Positions 20,926 to 35,300 are shown, counted from the first letter of the stretch. The stretch is 64,000 bases of DNA from Punica granatum (GCF_007655135.1 NC_045128.1:36922811-36986810), one strand, 5' to 3'. A program made the numbers and translations. The notes: a model not told the origin generated them from the letters alone.

Positions 20926-22923
20926 ATGAAAATCCTTCTGCTCTTCATCACAGTAAGCTTGTCCCTTCTCTACCTCTCTGTAACATCCGCTGCCGCAGCC
21001 GGCACCAACAAATCGGCCGCCACAGCGACATGCCCCTTCGATCTCAATTATGTCCTCACAGTCCCCTGGAACCGCTCGGGCTGTGAAGCCCCCGAGACAT
21101 CTTCTTCTTCTTCTTCGTCTGCAGCTACCACTGGCCAGAACAACACGCTCTGCTGCCAAACCCTCCTGTCCCTCTACGGGATCGCCTTCTCCCAACGCCT
21201 GAAGGAGACCTCCCTCTTCCAGCTCCCCGACCTCAACACCTCCGTCTCCTGCCTCGACGATCTCCAGTCAAAGCTCGACACCCTGTCCCTGGCCGGCGGC
21301 CTAGTCTCGTCCTGCTTTGATCCCGAGAGGTTCACGATATCGGGCAGCGGGTGCGCAGGGATTGAGTCCATCAGGGACTGGAAAGCCCGGCTTGGCAATT
21401 CGACGCCGCTCGACTCGTCCTGCAGCCATGACCTTGCCGACCTTACGGACTGCGATTCCTGTGTCGCCGCTGGGTTCAAGGTCCAGGCCAGGCTCATAGA
21501 GCTTGATGGTAACAACTCTCACGCCAATAACTGCTTCTATTTCGCCATTCTCTATGCTGCTGGGATTGTCAATACATTCGGACCCGCGAGTAAAGGTGCC
21601 ATGACTTGTATATTCAGTCTTCCGATCAACTCCCCCGTGAGCTCGGACAGTAATCGGCACTCGAATCTTGTGTTTGGGTTGACCGGGGCAGGGGTGGCTG
21701 TGCTAGTAATGTGTTGTTTGCTGGGGCTGTACTTCTGGTATAACAGGATGTGGAGGAGGAGGATGAAGGGAAAGGGTCAGGGATCGAATCGCGGCATCGG
21801 GTTTGACTTGGAGGAGTCAGGGTCCAGGACGAGGCTGAGGCCTAACGCAGGGTCAATCTGGTTCAAGATTCGCGAACTCGAGAAGGCCACCAACAATTTC
21901 TCACAGAAGAATTTCATTGGGCGGGGAGGGTTTGGGATGGTCTATAAAGGGACTTTACAAGACGGGACCGAAGTTGCCGTCAAGAAGATTATAGAGTCGG
22001 AATTTCAAAGGGATGAAGAGTTCTGCAACGAAGTTGAGATCATTAGCAATTTAAAGCACCGGAACCTCGTCCCTCTCAGGGGTTGTTGCGTAGTTGATGG
22101 AGATGAAGATGTTTATGACGAGAGAAATGGGCAGCGGTATCTCGTGTACGATTACATGCCTAACGGGAATCTCGATGATCATCTCTTTCCTTCTTCTGTC
22201 AATGACCAGAGCGTGAAAAGAAAGGCTCTAACATGGCCCCAGAGGAAGAGTGTAATCTTGGATGTGGCGAAAGGGCTGGCTTATTTGCACTATGGAGTGA
22301 AGCCCGCAATTTACCACCGGGACATCAAGGCGACAAACATTCTACTGGATGCGGACATGAGAGCGAGAGTTGCCGATTTCGGGCTTGTGAAGCAGAGCCA
22401 AGAAGGACAGTCCCATCTGACCACTCGGGTTGCAGGAACTCATGGATACCTGGCCCCCGAGTATGCTCTCTATGGACAGCTTACAGAGAAGAGTGATGTG
22501 TACAGCTTTGGCGTGGTTGTTCTGGAGATAATGTGCGGGAGGAAAGCCCTCGATCTGTCCTCTTCAGGCTCACCTCGGGCCTTCCTGATCACGGATTGGG
22601 TATGGTCCCTTGTAAAGGCGGGAAAGATCGAGCAGGCCTTGGACCCTTCGCTCTGGAGAGATGGGGAGTCCGTGAACTCAAATCCAAAGAGCATAATGGA
22701 GAGATTCATTCTCGTTGGGATCCTGTGCGCCCATGTTATGGTGGCTCTGAGGCCGACTATTATGGATGCCCTGAAGATGTTGGAGGGAGATATCGAAGTT
22801 CCTCCAATTCCCGACAGGCCGACTCCACTTGGGCACCCTTCCTTTTTTGGGGATGGGAGCACTTTCAGCATTTCACCAGCGTTGAGCGGGCCCCAGTTGC
22901 AAGCTGGAGACATGCTAAGGTAA
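20926..22923 (+). CDS. SPARK-domain receptor-like protein kinase (At1g11050 type)
   Basis: A single exon of 665 residues. A signal peptide ([19 protein letters not shown]) is followed by a cysteine-rich SPARK ectodomain (about 35-215: [47 protein letters not shown]). One membrane span is near 247-270 and a juxtamembrane basic run RRRMKGKG follows. The kinase domain has the glycine loop [11 protein letters not shown] (about 332), [17 protein letters not shown] (H464-R465-D466), DFGLVK (D484) and APEY, so all catalytic residues are present and it is an RD kinase. The family gene At1g11050 has no settled function that I know; related SPARK kinases act in symbiosis and wound signalling. The stop codon overlaps a perfect splice-donor string (see findings). 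Confidence 0.93.
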   Translation: MKILLLFITVSLSLLYLSVTSAAAAGTNKSAATATCPFDLNYVLTVPWNRSGCEAPETSSSSSSSAATTGQNNTLCCQTLLSLYGIAFSQRLKETSLFQLPDLNTSVSCLDDLQSKLDTLSLAGGLVSSCFDPERFTISGSGCAGIESIRDWKARLGNSTPLDSSCSHDLADLTDCDSCVAAGFKVQARLIELDGNNSHANNCFYFAILYAAGIVNTFGPASKGAMTCIFSLPINSPVSSDSNRHSNLVFGLTGAGVAVLVMCCLLGLYFWYNRMWRRRMKGKGQGSNRGIGFDLEESGSRTRLRPNAGSIWFKIRELEKATNNFSQKNFIGRGGFGMVYKGTLQDGTEVAVKKIIESEFQRDEEFCNEVEIISNLKHRNLVPLRGCCVVDGDEDVYDERNGQRYLVYDYMPNGNLDDHLFPSSVNDQSVKRKALTWPQRKSVILDVAKGLAYLHYGVKPAIYHRDIKATNILLDADMRARVADFGLVKQSQEGQSHLTTRVAGTHGYLAPEYALYGQLTEKSDVYSFGVVVLEIMCGRKALDLSSSGSPRAFLITDWVWSLVKAGKIEQALDPSLWRDGESVNSNPKSIMERFILVGILCAHVMVALRPTIMDALKMLEGDIEVPPIPDRPTPLGHPSFFGDGSTFSISPALSGPQLQAGDMLR

Positions 22924-24100
22924 GTTCTAGCATTGAAGGGAATCAGAAGCATGGAGTCATGGACGGTTGATCTGTAATAGATACATTTCTAGCCACGAAT
23001 GAAGACGAATCAAAGCGACTGATTCTTGATCAAGATGATATTCTAGGGGGTTTAGATTAGAGTAGTCGATTGTGAATATCAGATAGTCATACAGTGGGTC
23101 TTGAAACTTGAGAAGATATGGGGAGACGATGCCTCATGTTATCAAGCCACTCAAGAGGCGAAAGCCGATGACAGTTGATAATGGAAGATGGAAATGGAAG
23201 TAATAAATGTCAATATTTAATCAAGAGTTGCATCTAATGCTTGCCGGTGATGCCTGTGAAATGGTAGCTCGAGATAAACCGGCTTGTAAGTTGATGCTCG
23301 ATGATTTCAAATTGTGAAACATTCCGACACAGTTGCCTTTGCATTCCTTTACTGTGATACTTTTCTTGAACTTCTCCAAGCTATCATTTACTTGATACGA
23401 CTTACGGGTCAGTCGAGTTGTGCTGAAGTAAAAGTATGATCAACTATGCCTGACGCAGGTGTACCTGGAGACATGAGGAGCTCAAAGGAATTTGAATGCC
23501 TGGAAGATTCAAAACTTCCATCGGTTCACCAACTCGTAACCGACGACAATTGACAAACCATGGAATGTTTTTTTTCTTTTCGATCAGTGTAGACTACAGG
23601 AAGTAGATGCTTCTGAAATTCCCATCTTTTTGCCTTGTGTATATAATGCATTGCTGGGAATTGATGATGAAGGGGAAAGTACTAATGCATAGAATCTGCC
23701 CACTCCTCTGTCAAAATCATGTCCCATTCCCAATTCATTCATCTGTAAACTTCGGTCTTCCTTTCGGGTTTTCCGGTGCTTCGAGCTATATCAAGCTGTT
23801 AGTACCTTAACCTGAAATTTTAAAAGGTTCGCTGTATAATTGATACAATCAACGATGTCAATTAATTTGAAATTGATTCGAAAATCTCATTTGGTATATA
23901 GTTTCAAATTTATCGATGTTAGAGAGAGATCTCTTATCGGCTAAAACAAATCTTAATATGGATGCTGCAAATTTGCAATTCAATAAACAAACTGCGATGA
24001 TCGTCTTACACAGAGTACACGTTGGGCCTACACCGAACACTACACACGCACATACATAAGCAAGATACAAAATAGATCCAATCAAATAGTTTCAGAACGC
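22924..24100. other. 3' flank of the receptor kinase; no gene seen
   Basis: The first few hundred bases are probably 3' untranslated sequence. No exons, inverted ends or RNA genes were recognised up to the AT-rich array. Confidence 0.45.
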
Positions 24101-24109
24101 TCCATTTCT

Positions 24110-24447
24110 CAATGGAATTTTCTTGATTTTTTTAGTTTTTAAAATTTTAAATTATCTTTTATTTTAAAATAAGAATCAAAATCTTCCGAAATTAATTTTC
24201 AGTTATAATATTCCATTTAAAAAGAACAAGAATATCCTAAAATCTTTTGAATACTATGGCGATCTCCAAATTAAGTCGATATGGATTTTCTAAATGGAAT
24301 TTTCTAGATTTTATTTTTATTCAGAATTATTTTTAATAGAATTATTTTAAAGATATCTCATCATAAAATTCGATTTCTTGATTTCTTTAATTTTTATAGT
24401 ATATAACATAATGTATTTAAAATAAATGAAAATATTTTATTATAAAT

Positions 24448-24486
<39 letters not shown>

Positions 24487-25470
24487 TTATTTAATAATCT
24501 TGAATTTTTAAAATAAAAATTAATTTTTCATCACATAAATATTAACATCAAAATAAGTATATATAGTTTATATTCATACAAAATATAGATATATGGCCTC
24601 AGAGCACTCAATTTCTGAATTGAATTTAATAAATACATATTAGTATATATTTTATGAAAGGAATTTTACGGGTTCTTATTTTTTATTTTTCCGAATTATT
24701 TCTAATATAAAATATTTTTTAAAGATATCTCATTATAAAATTTGATTTCTTTGATTTTTTTAGTATATATAACATAATTTATTTAAAATAAATGAGAAGA
24801 TTTTGTTATATGTATAGATGTTATTTAATAATCCTGAATTTTTTAAAATAAAAACTAATTTTTCATTACATAAATATTATATGTATAGATATTGTTATAT
24901 GGAATTTAATAAGTACATATTAACATATTTTCTAAAAGAAATTTTCTAAGTTCTTTTTTTATTCTAAATTAATTTTAATAAAAAAATATTTTTTAAAAGA
25001 TATCTCATTGTAAAATCCAATTTCTTGATTTCTTTAATTTTTTAAAATTTTTATAACATGACGTATTTGAAAATAAATGAGAAGATTTTATTATATGTAT
25101 AGATATTATTTAATAATCTTGAATTTCTCAAAATAAAAATTGATATTTCATGACATCAATATTAACATCAAAATAAGTATATATTCTCATATATTTTCTA
25201 AAATGAGTTTTCTAGGTTTTTATTTATTTATTTATATTTTCGAAGTTATTTTGAATAAAAAAATCTTTTTTAAGATATTAATTAGAAAATATGACTTCTT
25301 GATTTCTTTAATTTTTATAATTTATATAGCATAATGTATTTGAAATAAATGATAAGATTTTATTATATGTGTAGTATTATTTACTAATCTTGAATTTTTT
25401 AAATAAAATTAATAATTTATCACATCAATATTAATATGAAAATAAGAATATATTAGTAAATATATCTATA
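24110..25470. repeat. degenerate AT-rich tandem array, unit about 275 bp
   Basis: The order ttttctag-gttcttatttt / aaagatatctcattataaaat / tttcttgatttctttaattttta / taacataatgtatttaaaataaatgagaagattttattat / tattatttaataatcttgaattt / catcaatattaacatcaaaataag recurs about four times. The agatatctca anchor lies near 24351, 24722, 24998 and 25272, so the last spacings are about 275 bp and the first is longer because of an inserted GATA run. There is no coding potential. Confidence 0.7.
24448..24485. repeat. (GATA)n microsatellite
   Basis: About nine uninterrupted GATA units lie inside the AT-rich array. Confidence 0.95.
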
Positions 25471-26070
25471 CACAATATAAATGTATTAATATATTGCTAC
25501 ATTGATAACTTTCAGTATATATAGGAAGAAAAAAATTTATAAATTATACGTTTTTATAGAAATTTATTTTTAAAAAATGGATTAGATAATATTTTATAGA
25601 TATATATAAATTATATTTTCTTTTCAAACAACAAATCAAAGTTATTAACCAAAAAGAAAAAAAATCAGATTATATTTTATATAGATTTTGTATGATAGTT
25701 ATATATATGAATTATCATACACATACACATGAACTTATTGAGCTCCCAAATAATAAGTCTATAATTAGATGTGAGCTCTCGAAATGTATCTCTGTATCTA
25801 GATGTAAGTGATTTGATTGAATTTATGCTTTGATTTTTTCCTCGTTTTTATCGTAATTTTTTATTTTTTTCTAATATTGCTTTTTTTCTCATATTTCTTT
25901 TTTAAAATTGGTGATGTGAGTTTTATCTTTACCTCTTTATATGCAAGTTTTCAGAAAATAAGTCCGTCTCGGTTATTTGTTTATTTTAGGAATTTTTATT
26001 TTAAAATTTTTAATTATAATTTCTTGTTGGTTTACTACGAATATTTAACTTTGATCGGGCTCATCTCAGG

Positions 26071-26078
26071 CCACGTGG
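26071..26078. promoter_or_regulatory. palindromic G-box CCACGTGG upstream of UGGT
   Basis: CCACGTGG is a full bZIP/bHLH-binding palindrome about 300 bp before the UGGT start codon and 33 bp before the ER stress element. Confidence 0.5.
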
Positions 26079-26110
26079 GACAATGCGAAGGTCAAAAACC
26101 AGACCGAGAA

Positions 26111-26132
26111 TGACGTGGCATCACCTCATTGG
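26111..26132. promoter_or_regulatory. ER stress response element (ERSE) overlapping TGACGTGG
   Basis: On the minus strand the sequence reads CCAAT, nine bases, CCACG, an exact match to ERSE-I, the joint NF-Y and bZIP28/bZIP60-type site. On the plus strand its CCACG half is part of TGACGTGG (26111-26118), the unfolded-protein-response element core. It ends 249 bp upstream of the UGGT start codon, where a promoter element would be expected. Confidence 0.65.
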
Positions 26133-26381
26133 ACGCTGGCAGTAGGGAACACGAAAACGACCTGAACCCTAACACACTCGTCTCTGCTCTACTCTCAACC
26201 TTGACTCTGCCCAGCAGAGTCGTCGTCTCCATAACCATAACTTTGCTTCCTTAAACCTCTCCGTAGCTCGGGAACACCAACACGGACACGGACCGGGGAG
26301 GAGCAGAGACTCAGCACCGGATCGGTCGATCAATGTCGGATTCCAAGTGATTGAGGATACCCCAAAAGAGGAAATTGGCGC

Positions 26382-29300
26382 ATGGTTTTGCAGATGAAGA
26401 CCCCACTTAGATCTGGGTTCTGTCTCGTGATCGTCCTGGTCTGTCTGGGATTGCTGGTCGGCGTTCATGGGGAGACCCGGAGGCCGAAGAACGTTCAGGC
26501 CGCTGTTCGAGCTAAGTGGTCGGGCACCCCGTTGCTCCTAGAAGCTGGGTAAGTCCGAGTCTCATTTCACTCCTCCTTACTGTTGCATATCTTCGCATGA
26601 AGTGAGGCATACGATATGTGCTCTTTCATCGTGCTCGCATCGGATTTCACTTCGATTCGGGTTTTTTTAGAAGCTGATCGTGAGCTGGTCATGCTCGGTT
26701 TAGCAGGATCATCCATGAATGGATGTAGTATGACTGGTGATTAGCTTGAAAAACCAATATAATGTGTCATTGGATATTATTTGCTCTTGATTCATTGAAA
26801 AATGAAGACTTTTTCCTATTTTAATCTTCTTCTTTCTGACCTTGTAATTTGAAACCATGGCATTAAAATTGTATCTTTCGGTTGCCGTAGTGAATGCTAG
26901 CTTTATCATATGCTTATGTCTTATATCTTACTCCATTTACGGCCTCTTGCTTGACCAGGGAGTTGCTGTCTAGAGAATGGAAAGATCTTTTCTGGGAGTT
27001 CGTCGAGGTCTGGATTCAAAACGAGGAAGACCATACAGGATCCTATACAGCTCGGGATTGCCTCAAGAAAATTCTAAGTCATGCGAACTCTCTACTAAGT
27101 GATTCGTTGGCGCCGCTATTTGAGTTCTCTCTTTACCTGAGATCAGCATCGCCAAGAGTAGTGCTTTATAGGCAATTAGCGGAGGATTCTCTCTCATCAT
27201 ATCCGGATGCTGAAGAAATTAGCTCTGGTGACTATGGTCCAGGAGTTACTGGGAAATTTGATAATACGGAGAGCAGAAAAGTAGATTCTCTGCTTGTTGG
27301 TAAGAACCCAGAAAGTCCTCGTGGAAAGTGTTGCTGGGTGGACACTGGAGCATCCCTCTTCTTTGATGTTGCAGATCTAAAATCGTGGCTTCATGGCCAT
27401 TCTAAGCAGTGAGTGCTGTGCTTATATTCTTAGTAGGATGCTATTTTGTTATGAGATGGTTTTTTCAGCTGATGATGTTTTGCTGTTCCAAGTTACGCTT
27501 TCTAAGTAACTTCGTATGATTTCTCCTGGTACAGTGATGGAGATGTGGCTGGGCAGCCCGAACTCTTTGACTTTGACCATCTCTATTTTGATGCAAATAT
27601 TGCAAGTCCAGTAGCGATCTTGTATGGGGCTCTTGGAACTAGCTGCTTCAAGGAGTTCCATCTCACCCTAGCTGAGGCTGCCAAAAAGGTTTGCATCCTC
27701 TCTGTCCTAGTATCATATGTATAGCATCATCGCTTTCTTACCTCAAGTTAGTTGGAATTTTATTATCTTGAAATGAGAACAGATTCTCTGCAGCCTACAA
27801 TAACACTTATTTGATAAAAATCATGTCTATGGCACTAGGATAGTTTTGATAGCTCAAACATTTCAGACTTTTCTAGCATGAAAGATAAGCTAATGATACC
27901 ATAACCATCATTCGAGTCAGGTTGAAATGTAACCCTGACATGATGTTAAGACTTTCCTCCCAATAATGTACACATGTAAACTGTAGTACAACGTCTTGAT
28001 GTTTTCCTATAATATGTTCAATTGGAGATAGTTTTTGTTTTTGTTTTTTTTTTTTTCAATTTTCCTGTTGTTAAGTTATTGCCAAAATATTTTACTAAAT
28101 CCATTTTGCTCATGAGCTGTCTTATCAAGTCCAGGGTAAGGTTAGGTATGTTGTCAGACCTGTATTACCAACTGGGTGTGAAACAAAAGCTGGCGTATGC
28201 GGTGCTATTGGCGCGGGAGATCCTGTAAACTTAGGTGGTTATGGTGTGGAGCTTGCGTTGAAGAATATGGAATACAAGGCTATGGATGACACCACTGTGA
28301 AGAAAGGTTAGAGTATCAAACTGTTGCCTCTCATTTGTCATCATTGTGCTATCTTCTTAGTTTTATTGTTTTTCTTGATTATGAATTTGACAATGAGGTT
28401 ATCTTTGGTTATATATATGCCTTTTCTTCATTTTTTTGTGTTTTGACTGGTATCATCGTGCTATCTTCTTAGTTTTATTGTTTTTCTTATTTATGAATTT
28501 GACAATGAGGTTATCTTTGGTTATATATATATATATATATTCTTCAAGTTTTTTGTGTTTTGACGAGTTTCTCAGGGCAAGGCCAACTTGGAAAATTTTC
28601 ATTGGTCGATACTTCTGTTGATGCGGAAATTTTTTTTTTTTTCCTGACTAGATTGAAGTTGAACTTTCAGGGATCACATTAGAAGATCCTCGAACAGAAG
28701 ATCTTAGCCAAGAAGTCAGAGGCTTTATATTTTCGAAGATTCTGGTGTGTTCTCGGTTAATATGCTTTTGTTTGTCTCTCATTTGATATATCTTCACTGA
28801 CCAATGTATGCGGAATTCGTTGCCTTTTGTTCCTTTCAGGAGCGCAAGCCTGAGCTGACATCTGAAATCATGACATTCAGGGATTACTTGTTATCATCAT
28901 CGATTTCTGATACACTTGATGTTTGGGAATTGAAGGGTATACATAGACTGAATTTTCTGTTACAGATGTAATGTTTGTTCTTGCACAATCTGTGTAACAC
29001 ATGCTCTTTTACAGATTTGGGACACCAGACTGCACAGAGAATAGTTCGTGCTTCAGATCCTTTGCAGTCGATGCAGGAAATCAACCAAAACTTTCCCAGT
29101 ATAGTGTCTTCTTTATCTCGTATGAAGGTAAATTGTCGATTGTGGTTTCACATAACTTGGTGGTTTTATGAGTTGGAACAATTTCCAATCTAAGAGTTCT
29201 TTATGGCGAGTGCAGCTCAACGAATCAGTGAAAGAAGAGATCCTTGCGAACCAGCGAATGATTCCCCCTGGGAAATCTTTGATGGCACTGAATGGTGCTT

Positions 29301-32300
29301 TGCTCAATATTGAAGATATTGACCTTTTTCTGTAATGCTTTTGTATCTTTTTTATTTTTGTCTGTCCTTTGGGTAATTCGATTTTTTTCTGAGGATTTAA
29401 AATTAGGTTTTTGATTCTCTCTGTTGTTACCATTTATTACTAACTATATATTTCCTTTTTATAGCTGCATGTTAACTGCTAGTATTCTGTTTCATGCTGA
29501 TATCTGTGTTTGTGGTCCTTTGACAGGTTGTTAGACTTGGTTCATCAAGACTTATCTTTGGCCGATCAGTTTGCAAAAACGAAGGTAATGGTCCTAATAT
29601 TTCTCCCTATCTTTTTTTTTTTTTAAGTTACTTTTGTGAGGTTGTTCTTGATCTTAATAGGAACAATTTATATTCATAATTCCTTTCAGATTCCGGAGAG
29701 CATTATAAGGAAACTCTTAACATCCATGCCTCCCAGTGAGTCCAGCATGTTTAGAGTTGACTTCCGTTTTAGTCATGTCCACTATCTCAACAACCTGGAG
29801 GAGGATTCCATGTACAAGCGGTGGCGCAGCAACATAAATGAGGTAGTAAACCATGCTTCTAATTATCAGACAATGACTTGACTGGTATTTGCATGTTTTT
29901 GGTTGAAATGTCGGGGTCCGCTTATTTGCTTTATAAAATTATGGTTCTAATAATGCTTCTTTTTAGCTGTAGATTTTGATGCCCGTCTTCCCAGGACAAC
30001 TACGTTACATTCGCAAGAATCTTTTTCATGCTGTTTTTGTACTTGATCCAAACTCTGTCTGTGGTCTTGAGGTAACTTTCTCATGTGTTCATGCTGAAAT
30101 TGTAGCTTAAATTAATAAAATTTCCATGTTTATTCATGTGATAATGGGAAATTTGCAGGCAATTGACATGATCACTAACCTGTATGAGAATAGCTTTCCT
30201 ATGAGATTTGGGGTGATACTTTATTCTTCTAACTTCATAAAGAAGATTGAAAGTGGTGCCGAACTACATGGGGCTGTGGCCAATAGTCAAAATGAGGAGG
30301 ATCTTTCCAGTCTGGTATTCTTTAATCTTTTTTGTGGTATTAGTATGTTTGTTGTTGATGTAATTCATCTTATTTTGAATTAAGACTGGTTTGTTTTCTT
30401 TGACAGATGATACGTCTTTTCATTTATATCAAGGAAAACCATGGAACTCATTCAGCTTTCCAGTTCCTGAGTAATGTAAGTTTGACACATTAATCATATA
30501 TTTGAAGTAAGTTGAGCAATTCCTGTAAAATTCCTTATTGCTGCATGGCAGGTAAATAGACTGCGAATGGAATCAGAATCTGATGATGCTATTGAAATGC
30601 ACCACGTTGAAGGAGCATTTGTAGAAACAGTGCTGTAAGCTTGACAAAAATTTGATGTCCTTTTGTCATATATATACACTAGTCTGTTTAAAGGTTTGAC
30701 ATGTGCAAGAAAAGTTGGAGTAACGACTTGTTCACCATTTTCCATAGACCAAAGGCTAAAACTCCACCACAAGATATGTTGTTAAAGCTCGAAAAGGATC
30801 AGAGCTTTAAAGAAACATCTCAAGAGAGCTCCTTGTCCGTTTTAAAGTTGGGTCTGGCCAAGCGGCAGTGCAGTCTTCTGATGAATGGTCTTGTCCTAGA
30901 TGCCAATGAGGTAAACTTTGGGTATCTCTTAGTCTTGGCACTCCCTTATTCAAGCGCCTCTGGTCTCTATATATGAAATAATACCCGTTCAAATTTTTAT
31001 TGATCATGTGTGGATAAATTTGAAATTCCAGTACAGTATATTATCATGTCATCTTCTTTAGTTTTATATCTTAACACCTTTTCCTCTCCTCTTCCTCAAT
31101 TCTTTCAACCGTTTACTCTATTCAGGAGGCCCTTGTGAATGCAATGAATGATGAGCTCCCAAGAATACAGGAGCAAGTTTATTATGGGCATATAAATTCT
31201 CACACCGATGTCCTGGACAAATTCTTGTCTGAAAGTGGCATCAGTCGCTATAACCCACAGGTAAAAAGTTACGCCACTTTCTAATATTAATTTTTATCCT
31301 CAGTAGGTAACCACCTTATTACCATAGTACACATCTCATTCTTCTGTGTGGATAACGATGAATAAATATAGATTATTGGAGACAGCAAGACTAGACCGAA
31401 GTTTGTTTCTCTCGCTTCTCTAATACTTGGAGGGGAATCCGTGCTAAATCATATTGACTACTTGCATTCTCCTGAAAGTAAGCAGCTTTTGTTACTCGTC
31501 ATTATTGTCATGAGTTTGTTTCTTTTATAAAGTCTGTCATTTTACTTCCATCCTAAGACTGAATTTCCAATATGCCTTTTTCAGCTATGGATGATTTGAA
31601 GCCTGTGACTCATCTTCTTGCTGTTGATGTGACATCCAATGAAGGGATAAAATTGCTTCGCGAAGGAATAAGATACCTGGTTAGTTTATTTCTCACTGGG
31701 ATTGTGATGGTTGTTACTTTTACATATTGCATTAAGAAAGTGATCACAATAGCTAAGTGTAATTTACATTTCTATAATTTTTAAATCACACATTCATCTC
31801 CGTAATAACCATATGCTCTACATTATAACCATGATCACGTTCCTTTGCTACTTGTTTTTGAGCAGATGGCAGGGACTAAAATTGCTCGATTGGGAGTGCT
31901 CTTTAATGCTAAACAGGATGCAGATTTATCTAGTCTGCTCTTCGTGAAAGTCTTTGAATTTACTGTATCCTCATATGGGTTAGTACACCAAAACCTTTTA
32001 AGCATTTTCCTCAAGCATAAGAATAAAAAGTTAGGGCAATTCCTTATTAACCAAGGTATATGCGGTTTTAGCGAAGTTTATGCCAAGTGCTTTCTTTTGT
32101 TGTGTTATACAGCTACAAGAAAGAGGTTTTGAACTTTCTGGACCAGCTTTGTTCGTATTATGAGCATGAATATGTTCTTGACCCTTCAGCGGCAGTTCAA
32201 GATGGTCACAGAGAAAAATTGCAGAGTACAATCTATGAGCTTGCTCATGAAAATGGATTATCAACTGATGCCTTTAAATCCATGCTCGGTGAATATGATA

Positions 32301-35300
32301 TTGACAAGATGAGAGAACGTCTGAATAAGGTAACAACTTTTGTCAACCTTTAATAATTAAAATTTTGGTCAATCAATTGAAAATATTATGCTGAGATCAA
32401 TTTACTCATCACGTTGGCCATATCTTATAGGTTTTGTTTTCTTGTTTGCTTATCAACTTTAGTGTTTGAAATGAAAGAGAAGATATTACTAAGCAAGATT
32501 AAATTCTCTCAATTTTCCGACGGAAACCAATAAGTGTGTTGTCTTTTCATTCTATTTGAAAGTACAATGAATGATTACTCTTTTGATGTTATGGACATCT
32601 GCATTTGCATGACGGTCCTGCTGACATTTTCTTCACTTAAATGCACTCAGGTTGCAGAGTTTCTTTATAGGCTTACTGGGGCTGGTTCAGCTGTTAATTC
32701 AGTTATCACCAATGGAAGGGTAAGTCATGTATCAATTTTTTGTTTGAGTCCTCCTATAGAGAAAAGAAAACTAAAAAGAAGAATATCAATTATTTGAACC
32801 CAGCCCTTATGAAACCAAATGTCTGACAGTACTATATTGCCAATTTAAAAGTATGTCTTAATGCTATTCCACTAATTTATTAGTACCATTGCTATTATTA
32901 ACAATTGCATTATTAATTATATAATTACTGTTCATCTATGCATTTCTGTGGCTCCTTTATGCGATAACCTCTAAGTAGAATGCTTACTTGATAGATTTGT
33001 TTATATGGTAGGTAATGTTCCCTGTTGATGCAAACTCTTTCCTGAGTGATGATCTGAGACTCCTTGAATCCATGGAGTTTAAGCAGAGGACAAAGTATGT
33101 TCTTGAAATTATTGAGGAGGTGAATTGGAAAGATGTGGATCCTGATTTGTTGACAAGGTACACTTGGCAAGTTAAGGGTTGATTTTTTTATCTATTTATA
33201 TGTATACTTGACATGCTGAATTTACTGCTTCTGCTCCAGCAAATTCCTAAGTGATGTTGTGATGTATGTATCGTCTGCAATGGCCACGAGGGAACGTAGT
33301 TCTGAAAGTGCGCGGTTCGAGATTTTACATGCAGATTACAGGTAACCGATATTTCTCATCGCATGGTAACCAACTTCTTTTTCCATCTACTTCCTATGTT
33401 AGCATGAATTTTCCATTGATGCCAAGGTTTTTTAGTATGATGAGATCCTTGCAGCAGATATTTGACTGAATAATGGGTTTGATCACGGTGTGTTTAGGAC
33501 GTTGGTTTATTAGGATTTACAAGTAACTGATTTTTGGCTCCTTTTATTTCATAGTGGCGGATTTTTACCTACTTTAATTTTATCATAAAGAACTTTGATT
33601 GTTCTTTATTTTATTTTTTTGCTTTTTATATGAGCATTCTGCCTGATCAAGTTTTGTCATATTTGTCATTTGCAGTGCTGTTATTTTGGGGAATGAAAAT
33701 GCTAGTATTCACATAGATGCAGTCATTGATCCTTTAAGTCCGATGGGACAGAAGCTAGCTTCACTTCTTCGAGTTGTATGGAAGTATTCTCAACCAAGTA
33801 TGAGAATTGTACTGAACCCCATGGTCAGTTTTCTTACACTAATTTCAGTGCTTTATTCTCTTTCCGTTGTAGTTTTCTAGGTTTTTGGAAACTGATGATT
33901 TATTATTCCTGCAGAGTTCCCTTGTTGATCTTCCCCTTAAGAATTACTACAGATATGTGCTTCCAACAATGGTATCGTCACATCTCCCTGTATGAAATCC
34001 TGGATTTGATCCAATGACTGCCATGCTTAGCCGTGTTCGCATTTTACAGGATGATTATAGCTCTACTGACAGCTCAATAAATGGACCTAAAGCTTTCTTT
34101 GCAAACATGCCACTGTCCAAAACCCTCACAATGAATCTAGATGTTCCTGAACCATGGCTTGTTGAGCCTGTCATCGCAATGTATGATTCTATTATTCTCA
34201 CAAACAGATATTAGTTTATGGCAGTTAATATTGTTTATCATCTGATTGCACTAATAGTAATTATCTTTTGCCTTTTTCTTTTTTCCCCCCTTCTTTTTTG
34301 GATTTTAAATGATTTCAGTCATGACCTGGATAATATTTTGCTGGAGAATCTTGGAGATACACGGACTCTGCAAGCTGTATTTGAGCTTGAGGCTCTTGTC
34401 CTTACTGGTGAGACCCGGAAGTCTCTCTTGTCCTGATCTGAATAATGCTTGCTTACATTAGTCTTCATTGCAGACGTGTTGGAGACTTCGAAAGTTTATA
34501 TCATTAGGATCATAATTGATGCTAATACATGCTTCCATACGATTACTTTGTGAGCAATGAGTATGCCTTTAGGAATAATTCTCTTTCAGCATTTTTTTAA
34601 CATTCTAAAACTAAGCCTTAATCATCTTGTCATGCATACTGATGTACTGCCTTTACTCAGGTCACTGTTCTGAGAAAGATCACGAACCTCCTCGAGGCCT
34701 CCAGTTGATTCTTGGAACTAAGAGCAAGCCTCACTTGGTAGACACCCTTGTGATGGCCAATCTGGGTTACTGGCAGATGAAAGTGTCTCCTGGGGTTTGG
34801 TACTTGCAGCTTGCTCCTGGTAGAAGTTCCGAGCTATATACCCTAAAGGATGAAGAGGATGGAAATTCATTAAAACGAATTACGATTGATGATATGCGGG
34901 GAAAGGTGGTCCATCTCGAAGTAATGAAGAAGGAAGGGAAGGAACATGAAAAGTTGTTGGTTTCAACTGATGATGAGAACCAATCAGAAGACGCAAAAGT
35001 CAGTGCTTCACTGTGGATATTTTATCTATGGTTTAGCTCAGGAGTCATGCGTCAGCCTTTCAGTGATGATGTTGCTTATTTTTTCAGGGCGGCCGAAATA
35101 GCTGGAACTCTAATATATTAAAATGGGCTTCTGGTTTAGTGGGTGGCAATGAACAGGCTAAAAAGAGTCGGGACACATCGGTGGTGAGTGCCCTTACATC
35201 ACGTATAAGATAGATTTATGTTTTGTCTGTTTCTTTTTTTTTCTCTAGCTTTTCATATTGACAAGAATAACCTGGCCCCCATTTTTCATAAAATAGGATG

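Noticed and set aside
22470..22952. 160-codon minus-strand open frame
   Set aside because: It is antisense to the conserved kinase domain and has no family features; a shadow of high-GC coding sequence.
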